A DNA stretch of 6,727 bases from an uncultured Lysobacter sp. Lineage in GTDB: Bacteria > Pseudomonadota > Gammaproteobacteria > Xanthomonadales > Xanthomonadaceae. The DNA lies in contig CAMLHR010000071.1 of NCBI GenBank assembly GCA_946479915.1, positions 1 to 6,727 of the forward strand. Direction: 5' to 3'. Below the pieces are notes generated by a model. It ran no database searches and had not been told where the DNA came from. It was given only the letters and a program-made list of their open reading frames with translations. Shown piece by piece: positions 1 to 5,300 of this stretch (position 1 is its first letter; every line of letters begins with the position of its first letter). A program made the translations under genes and the position numbers.

Positions 1-375
1 GTGGCCGTGGAGACCGGCGTGAGCGCGGCGTTCTTCCCGCACGGCATCGGCCATGGCATCGGCCTGCAGGTGCACGACGTCGCCGGCTTCGCCGCGTCGG
101 ACGCGGGCGGCACGATCGACAAGCCGGCCGGGCATCCGTACCTGCGGCTCACGCGCGTGCTCGAGCCCGGGATGGTCGTGACCATCGAGCCGGGGCTCTA
201 CTTCATCGACATGCTGCTCGACGACCTGAAGGACCGCGGCCTCGGGCCGAGCGTGGACTGGGCGCGCGTGGACGCGTTCCGTCCGTACGGCGGCATCCGC
301 ATCGAGGACGACGTCGCCTGCACCGACGACGCGCCGCTGAACCTCACGCGCGAGGGCTTCGACGCCCAAGGTTGA
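1..375 (+). CDS. pepQ: Xaa-Pro dipeptidase (M24B), C-terminal part, 5' end outside the window
   Basis: The last 124 codons of a cytoplasmic metallopeptidase that splits dipeptides with C-terminal proline, ending at TGA 373-375. The GTG at base 1 is not a start; the gene is cut by the window edge. Three of the five metal ligands of the pita-bread fold are visible: His18 in GIGHGIGLQVHD, Glu63 in TIEPGLY and Glu102 in GIRIEDDV. Their spacings (45 and 39 residues) equal those of E. coli PepQ His339, Glu384 and Glu423. On that alignment residue 1 here corresponds to about residue 322, so the full protein would be near 445 aa, normal for PepQ. The two Asp ligands lie upstream of the window. The spacing and the long loop between the two Glu ligands favour PepQ over PepP or a prolidase-like relative. 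It converges on pepP with a 21-base gap. Identity is secure; the 5' end cannot be judged. Confidence 0.93.
   Translation: MAVETGVSAAFFPHGIGHGIGLQVHDVAGFAASDAGGTIDKPAGHPYLRLTRVLEPGMVVTIEPGLYFIDMLLDDLKDRGLGPSVDWARVDAFRPYGGIRIEDDVACTDDAPLNLTREGFDAQG
160..201 (+). repeat. Imperfect inverted repeat, copy in pepQ
   Basis: These 42 bases encode the LEPGMVVTIEPGLY active-site segment of PepQ. They match, in opposite orientation, the pepP segment at 553-594 with 36 of 42 identities by hand alignment. The similarity follows from homology of the two M24B enzymes and from shared codon bias; no mobile element is implied. Confidence 0.6.
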
Positions 376-385
376 CGCCAGGAAC

Positions 386-409
386 GGCCGGCGGCGTCAG
401 TCGCCGGCC
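386..409. terminator. GC-rich hairpin between the converging pepQ and pepP genes
   Basis: GGCCGGCG (386-393) pairs perfectly with CGCCGGCC (402-409). A further C-G pair and a G-U pair can form inside, leaving a four-base loop (396-399) that contains the pepP stop codon. It lies 10 bases after the pepQ stop and can form in transcripts from either strand. Neither side has a T-tract, so it is not a textbook intrinsic terminator. It may act as a bidirectional stop or pause site, or protect 3' ends. The structure is seen; the function is inferred. Confidence 0.4.
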
Positions 410-1722
410 ATGAACGCCTCGATCTCGTCCGCGCTGCGCGCGAGCGCGTCGGTGAGCACGCGGTGCCCGTCCTTCGTCACCAGGACGTCGTCTTCGGTGC
501 GGATGCCGATGCCGCGCCACTTCGCGGCCACGCGCGTGTCGTCCGCCGGGACGTAGAGCCCGGGCTCGATGGTGAACACCATGCCCGGCTCGAGCAGCCT
601 CGACTCCCCGTCGAAGCGGTAGTCGCCGACGTCGTGCACGTCCAGGCCCAGCCAGTGCCCGGTCTTGTGGCGGTAATAGCGCTTGTAGCTGCCGTCGGCG
701 ATGTTGCGTTCCAGCGTGCCCTTGAGCAGCCCGAGCCGCAGCAGCCCCTCGGTGAGCGTCTCGACCGCGGCGTCGTGCCCGGCTTCGTACGGCACGCCGG
801 GACGCGCCTGGGCGAGGGCCGCCGCCTGCGCCTGCCCCACCAGGTCGTGCAAGGCGCGCTGCGGCGCGGTGAACCGGCCGTTTGCGGGGAACGTGCGGGT
901 GATGTCCGCGGCGTAGCCACGGTATTCCGCGCCGGCGTCCACGAGCACCAGGTCGCCGTCGCGCACGTGGCCGTCGTTGGCCACGTGGTGCAGCACGCAG
1001 GCGTTCGTGCCGGCGCCGACGATGCTGCCGTACGCCGGCACGGCGTCGTGCAGGCGGAAGACGTACTCGAGCGTGGCCTGGAGCTGGAACTCGCGCAGGC
1101 CCGGCCGCGCCGCGCGCATCACCGCCTCGTGCGCGGCGACGCTGATGTCCGCGGCGCGCTGCATGAGCTTGAGTTCTTCCCGCGACTTGAACAGGCGCAG
1201 TTCGTCCAGCAGGTGGCCCAGCTCGAGGAATTCGTGCGGCGGTTGCGCGCCCTGGCGCACCTGCGCGCGCACGCGGTTGAGCCAGCCGATCAGCTTGAGG
1301 TCGAAATCCGCGTCGCGGCCGAAGTGGTAGTAGACGCGCGAGCGGCCCTCGAGCAGCCCGGGCAGGATCTCGTCCAGGTCGGCGATCGGATAGGCATCGT
1401 CCATGCCGAACGCCGCCACGGCCCCCTCCGGTCCCGCGCGCGGGCCATCCCAGCCTTCCCGGTCCGGGTCGCGCTCGCGGCAGAACAGCAGCGCCTCGCC
1501 GTGCGCGCGCCCCGGCACCAGCACCAGCACCGCCTCGGGCTCGGGGAAGCCCGTGAGGTACCAAAGGTCGGAATCCTGCCGATAGGGATAGTGCGTGTCG
1601 CGGCTGCGGATGCGCTCGGGCGCCGCGGGCAGCACCAGGATCGCGTCGTCGCCCGCCATGCGCATGAGCTGGCGGCGCCGGCGCGCATGCACCGCGGCCG
1701 GGATGCCCGACGGGCCCGTCAT
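397..1722 (-). CDS. pepP: Xaa-Pro aminopeptidase (aminopeptidase P), complete
   Basis: 441 aa, the same length as E. coli PepP. It releases the N-terminal residue from peptides whose second residue is proline, and is a cytoplasmic dimetal (usually Mn) enzyme. The N-terminal creatinase-like domain (about 1-175) contains the typical DTHYPYRQDSDLWYLTGFPEPE block at 42-63. The C-terminal pita-bread domain carries all five metal ligands: Asp262 (VDAGAEY), Asp273 (AADITRTFP), His356 (GHWLGLDVHD), Glu386 (TIEPGLY) and Glu410 (RTEDDV). The His residues near the active site are also present (HH 245-246, His363). Ligand spacing matches E. coli (260, 271, 354, 383, 406) to within one residue per interval. 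The start ATG 1720-1722 lies one base after the ygfB stop, and the length match supports it; Met20 and Met22 would cut into the N-terminal domain. It is the second gene of an operon with ygfB. In many gammaproteobacteria ubiH follows pepP, but here the next gene is convergent pepQ. Confidence 0.97.
   Translation of the reverse strand: MTGPSGIPAAVHARRRRQLMRMAGDDAILVLPAAPERIRSRDTHYPYRQDSDLWYLTGFPEPEAVLVLVPGRAHGEALLFCRERDPDREGWDGPRAGPEGAVAAFGMDDAYPIADLDEILPGLLEGRSRVYYHFGRDADFDLKLIGWLNRVRAQVRQGAQPPHEFLELGHLLDELRLFKSREELKLMQRAADISVAAHEAVMRAARPGLREFQLQATLEYVFRLHDAVPAYGSIVGAGTNACVLHHVANDGHVRDGDLVLVDAGAEYRGYAADITRTFPANGRFTAPQRALHDLVGQAQAAALAQARPGVPYEAGHDAAVETLTEGLLRLGLLKGTLERNIADGSYKRYYRHKTGHWLGLDVHDVGDYRFDGESRLLEPGMVFTIEPGLYVPADDTRVAAKWRGIGIRTEDDVLVTKDGHRVLTDALARSADEIEAFMAGD
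553..594 (-). repeat. Imperfect inverted repeat, copy in pepP
   Basis: Partner of the repeat at 160-201; encodes LEPGMVFTIEPGLY around metal ligand Glu386 of PepP. The two arms are separated by about 350 bases and face each other across the convergent gene ends. Confidence 0.6.
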
Positions 1723-1723
1723 G

Positions 1724-2284
1724 TCAGTGCATGCTCCGCCGGTGGCGCCCGGCCAGCACGCAGTCGCCATGCAGCAGCAGCGTCGCGACGCGGACGAACT
1801 CCTCGATCTCGATGAGCGCGGCCTCGTCCTCCTGGTCGCCCTCCTCCTGCGGCGTGGCCATCGCCAGCCTGGCCAGGTCGGCCAGCGCCTCGGTGCCGAC
1901 CTCCGACAGCTTCGGGTCGGGTCCGGCCGCGAGCCCGAATGCGCCCAGGAACCCGCGGCACCAGTCGAACAGCGCGCCGCTGCGCTCGGCCAGGCTCGCC
2001 TCGCCCGCCGGCAGGAGCAGCTCGAACCCGAAGTCGCTGTCCTCGAGTTGCGCGCGGCTGGCGTCCAGCAATCGCGACAGTGCGCCGTCCGGGGCCGGTG
2101 CCGCCTGGGCATCGTCGGCCATCACGCGTGCGAGCCATCCCGGACCGGCGTCGCCGCCGCCCGCGAGCCAGCCGCAGACCGCGCCGTGCAGCTCCGGCGC
2201 GGGGGTCGCGAGCTGCAGCCTGGACGCCTCCGCGGCGACGTCGTCCAGTGGTGGGAGTGCGATGGCGGGAGTCCGGTCGGGCAT
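1724..2284 (-). CDS. ygfB: UPF0149 family protein, YgfB-like
   Basis: 186 aa, close to the 192 aa of E. coli YgfB; a soluble, acidic, mostly helical protein. Recognised by the family blocks ELHGAVCGWLAGG (31-43), DFGFELLLP (84-92), LFDWCRGFLGAFGL (105-118) and the acidic C-terminal helix EIEEFVRVATLLLHGD (159-174), together with its position directly upstream of pepP as in E. coli. The molecular function of the family is largely undefined. In Pseudomonas aeruginosa YgfB was reported to influence ampDh3 expression and beta-lactam resistance by counteracting AlpA; whether this applies here is unknown. The ATG at 2282-2284 has no purine-rich ribosome-binding site (the preceding bases read GACTTCCGCC), but an extended -10-like element sits at a distance that would place the transcript start on the ATG. 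It ends with Met-His-stop one base before pepP, so translation of the two genes is probably coupled. Confidence 0.92.
   Translation of the reverse strand: MPDRTPAIALPPLDDVAAEASRLQLATPAPELHGAVCGWLAGGGDAGPGWLARVMADDAQAAPAPDGALSRLLDASRAQLEDSDFGFELLLPAGEASLAERSGALFDWCRGFLGAFGLAAGPDPKLSEVGTEALADLARLAMATPQEEGDQEDEAALIEIEEFVRVATLLLHGDCVLAGRHRRSMH
1734..1740 (-). promoter_or_regulatory. Candidate ribosome-binding site of pepP inside the end of ygfB
   Basis: On the - strand GGCGGAG precedes the pepP ATG with 11 bases between them, slightly longer than usual. It lies within the last codons of ygfB. With the ygfB stop only one base before the pepP start, initiation by ribosomes finishing ygfB is as likely as independent loading. 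Confidence 0.35.
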
Positions 2285-2290
2285 GGCGGA

Positions 2291-2299
2291 AGTCTAGCA
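2291..2299 (-). promoter_or_regulatory. Candidate extended -10 promoter of ygfB-pepP
   Basis: On the - strand the bases read TGCTAGACT: a TGn extension followed by TAGACT, a four-of-six match to TATAAT. Six bases separate it from the A of the ygfB ATG, the usual distance to a transcription start. No -35 like TTGACA is visible at 16-18 bases. If real, the ygfB mRNA would be leaderless or nearly so, which would fit the missing ribosome-binding site. Confidence 0.35.
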
Positions 2300-2336
2300 A
2301 CGCGACGCAGGTCCGCCGCCGGCCATGCGGCCCCGC

Positions 2337-2342
2337 TACACT
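2337..2342 (+). promoter_or_regulatory. Candidate -10 element of the sensor gene
   Basis: TACACT (four of six to TATAAT) lies in the divergent region, with no recognisable -35 in the GC-rich bases upstream. It would place the transcript start near 2348-2350, downstream of the first in-frame ATG (2346) and 18-25 bases before the GTG codons at 2367 and 2373. This is one reason for preferring a GTG start. Confidence 0.3.
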
Positions 2343-2372
2343 CGGATGCGTTGCAAACGTCCAGCGGTGTCC

Positions 2373-5300
2373 GTGCGCCTACCGTCCTTCCTGGTTGCCG
2401 CCGCGCTGTTCGCGTTCGCCCTGGCGCTGGCGGGTTCGCCCTCGCGCGCGGACGCGACGGTGCGCGACTTCTACTTCAAGCGCCTGGGCGCCGGGCACGG
2501 GCTCGTCCAGAACACCGTCACCGCGATGGCGGAGGATGCGCAGGGCTTCGTCTGGGTCGGGACCCAGGGCGGCCTCCACCGCTACGACGGCGAGCGGTTC
2601 CGCGCCTGGCGCCACGACGCCGCCGACCCCGGCAGCCTGCCCGACAGTTTCGTGACCGCGCTGTCGGTGGAACCGGGCGAGGCGCTGTGGATCGGCACCT
2701 TCTCCCAGTACGTGGTGCGCCTGGACCTGCGCACCGGCGAGTTCCGGCGGTACCGCCCCGGCAGCGCGCCCGGCGCCAGCCACGTGCGGAGCCTCCTGGC
2801 GGTGGACGGCGAGGTCTGGGTCGGCACGATGGCCGGCCTGCAGCGGCTCGATCCAGGGACCGGCGCGCGCACGCAGGTGCTACGCCTGCCCGAGGGCATG
2901 GCGCCGAGCCAGTCCCTGGTCGTGGACGGCGCGGGCACCGTCTGGTTCGGCAGCGCCGCCGGCCTGTTCCGGGTCGGCCCGGACGGCGGCGAACGCGTCG
3001 GGCCCGCCGTGCCCGTGAAGTCGCTCTACGTGGATGCGGACGGCAGGCGCTGGGTCGGACGCGACGACGGCCTGTTCCGGCTCGCGTCCGGCAACGCCGC
3101 GCTGGTCCGTGCATGGCCCGCTCCCGGGGGCGAGCCGGCGACCGTGCGCGCGATCGTCCAGGCGCCGGACGGCCGGCTCTGGCTCTCGCTCGCCGGGGGC
3201 GGATTGCTGCGCCTGGATCCCGCGACCGGCGCGTCGACGCGCGTGCGCGAGAACGCGGCGGTGCCCGGCAGCCTGCCGGAGTCGACCATCGGCGCGTTGC
3301 TCGTCGATCGCAGCGGCCAACTCTGGGTCGGCGGCCAGATCCGCGGCGTCGCGGTCACCGACCCCGCGGGCGCGCCGTTCCGCTACCTGGTGGACGCGGC
3401 GCCGACGGTCCCGATCGCGGGCAGCAGCGTCCGCGCGGTCGCGCAGGGCGACGATGGCGCCCTGTGGATCGGCACGGACGGCGGGCTGCTGCTGCGCTAC
3501 GAGCTGGAGGACGGCAGTTTCGAGGCGATGGGCGATCGCCTGCCGGACGGCTGGAACGCACCGGACGACGTCGCGCCCGACATCGCCGCGGCCCCGCGGA
3601 TCATGGGCTTCGAACCCGCCGGCCAGGGCAGGCTCTGGATCGCGACCACGCGCGGCCTGCTCCTGCTCGACACCGGCATCCGTTCGGTGCGCGAGGTGGC
3701 CCCGGCGAGCGGCGCGATGCCGTCGCTGCGCAGCATCGATCGCGGTCGGGACGGCACGGTGTGGCTCGGCGCCAACGACGGCCTCTACCGCTACCGGCCC
3801 CGGGGCGGGTGGCTCGAGCGGGTCGCCGGCACGGACTACGCCGGCGGCGGGCTCGTGCATGCCGTGGCCGTGGACCGGGCCTCGCGGGTCTGGTTCGCGA
3901 CGAGCCACGGCCTCGGCCTCTACGAACCGCGCAGCCAGCGGCTGCGGCGGTTCCGCCATGCGATCGACGATCCGGCGTCGCTGCCAGGCGACCTCGTGCG
4001 CGCGGTGCTTGAAGCCCGGGACGGCACCCTCTGGATCGGGACGCACTCGGGGCTGAGCCGGGTCGAAGAGGCGCCCGACGGCACGATCACGTTCTCGCAT
4101 CCGCTCGCGAAGGGGCTCGGCGACCAGCCGGTGCCGACGGTGTTCAGCATCGTCGAGTCGCCCGCGGGCACGCTGTGGCTCGGGACGGACAACGGCATCC
4201 TCCGGTTCGAGCCCGGCGCGGCGGACGGCCGCGGCATGCTGCGCACGTTCGGACAGGCCGACGGGTTGCAGGACGTCGAGTTCAACGGCGGCGCTGCCGC
4301 GCTGCTCGACGACGGCCGCGTGGCGATGGGCGGCGTGAGCGGGCTCAACCTGTTCGACCCCGCGCGCATCGACGAACCGCACTACGCGGCGCCGCTGCGG
4401 CTGCTCGGCGCGCGCATCGGGGCGGAGGCGCCGCGCGACGGCACCGTGCTGTGGCAACCCGACCGGCTGGAGGTCCCCGGCGACGCGAGCATCGTGCGGC
4501 TGCGCGTGGGCGCGCTGGACTACGCCGCCACATCGCCGATCCGGTATCGCTACCGGATGCAGGGACTGCACGAGCACTGGATCGACAACGGGACGCGCAA
4601 CGAGATCACCTATACGGGCCTGCCGCCCGGGCGCTACGAACTGCAGGTGCAGGCGACGGGCCGCGACGGCGCATGGAACCCCGCCGGCCTCGCGCTGCCC
4701 GTCGCGGTGCAGCCGCCCGCCTGGCGCCAGCCGCTGTTCCTCGCGCTGTACGGACTGGCCGCGCTGCTGCTGGTCGGCCTGGTGGTCGGCACGTGGCTGG
4801 GACGCCGGCAGCGCGAGCGCGGCTACTTCCGCCAGATCCGGGAGCGCGAGGAGCGCCTGAAGCTGGCGTTGTGGGCGTCGGGCGAGCAGTTCTGGGACTA
4901 CGACCTCGTGGAAGGCCAGCTGCACTGGATGCGCGGCGACGACACCACCGGCGGCGCGCCCGACGTGGGCACGCTCACTTCCACGCCCGACGAACACGGC
5001 ATCCATCCCGACGACCTGCCCCAGGTGCGCGAGCGGTTGCGCGAGCACCTGCGCGGCCAGGAAGCGCTGTTCCTGTCCGAGCACCGGGTGCGCCGCGCGG
5101 ACGGCGGCTGGACGTGGATCCGCGCGCGCGGCCGCGTGGTCGAGCGGAACCTGGACGGTCGCGCGCTGCGCGTGGCGGGGACGGCGCGCGACATCACCAT
5201 CAGCCGGCGCGCGGAGCGCGAGCGGCGCATCGCCACCGAGGTGCTGAGCAGCATGACCGAGGCGGTGACGGTGTTCGACCGCAACTTCCGCTTCGTCTCG

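Noticed and set aside
1513..1530. Short CAGCAC-type triplet repeats
   Set aside because: They fall within pepP and encode the alternating Leu/Val strand VLVLV; codon bias explains them.
463..1815. A 450-codon open frame on the + strand opposite pepP
   Set aside because: PepP on the - strand has all five metal ligands and the exact family length; this frame is its GC-driven shadow.
397..2112. Extension of PepP to a 571-residue protein starting at 2112
   Set aside because: The added N-terminal 130 residues are an Arg/Ser-rich out-of-frame reading of ygfB, and the 441-residue form matches PepP exactly.
1719..2300. An alternative - strand frame of 193 codons over ygfB
   Set aside because: It is out of frame with the YgfB reading that shows the family motifs, and its translation is low-complexity Arg/Gly/Ala.
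2315..2331. Small hairpin GCCGC/GCGGC in the divergent intergenic region
   Set aside because: A five-base GC stem with a seven-base loop is expected by chance in DNA this GC-rich, and it has no clear position relative to a promoter.
1595..4012. An 805-codon open frame on the + strand crossing ygfB, the intergenic region and the sensor start
   Set aside because: It runs antisense to pepP and ygfB and then out of frame through the propeller region. The translation is low-complexity Arg/Gly/Ala/Pro with no family signature.
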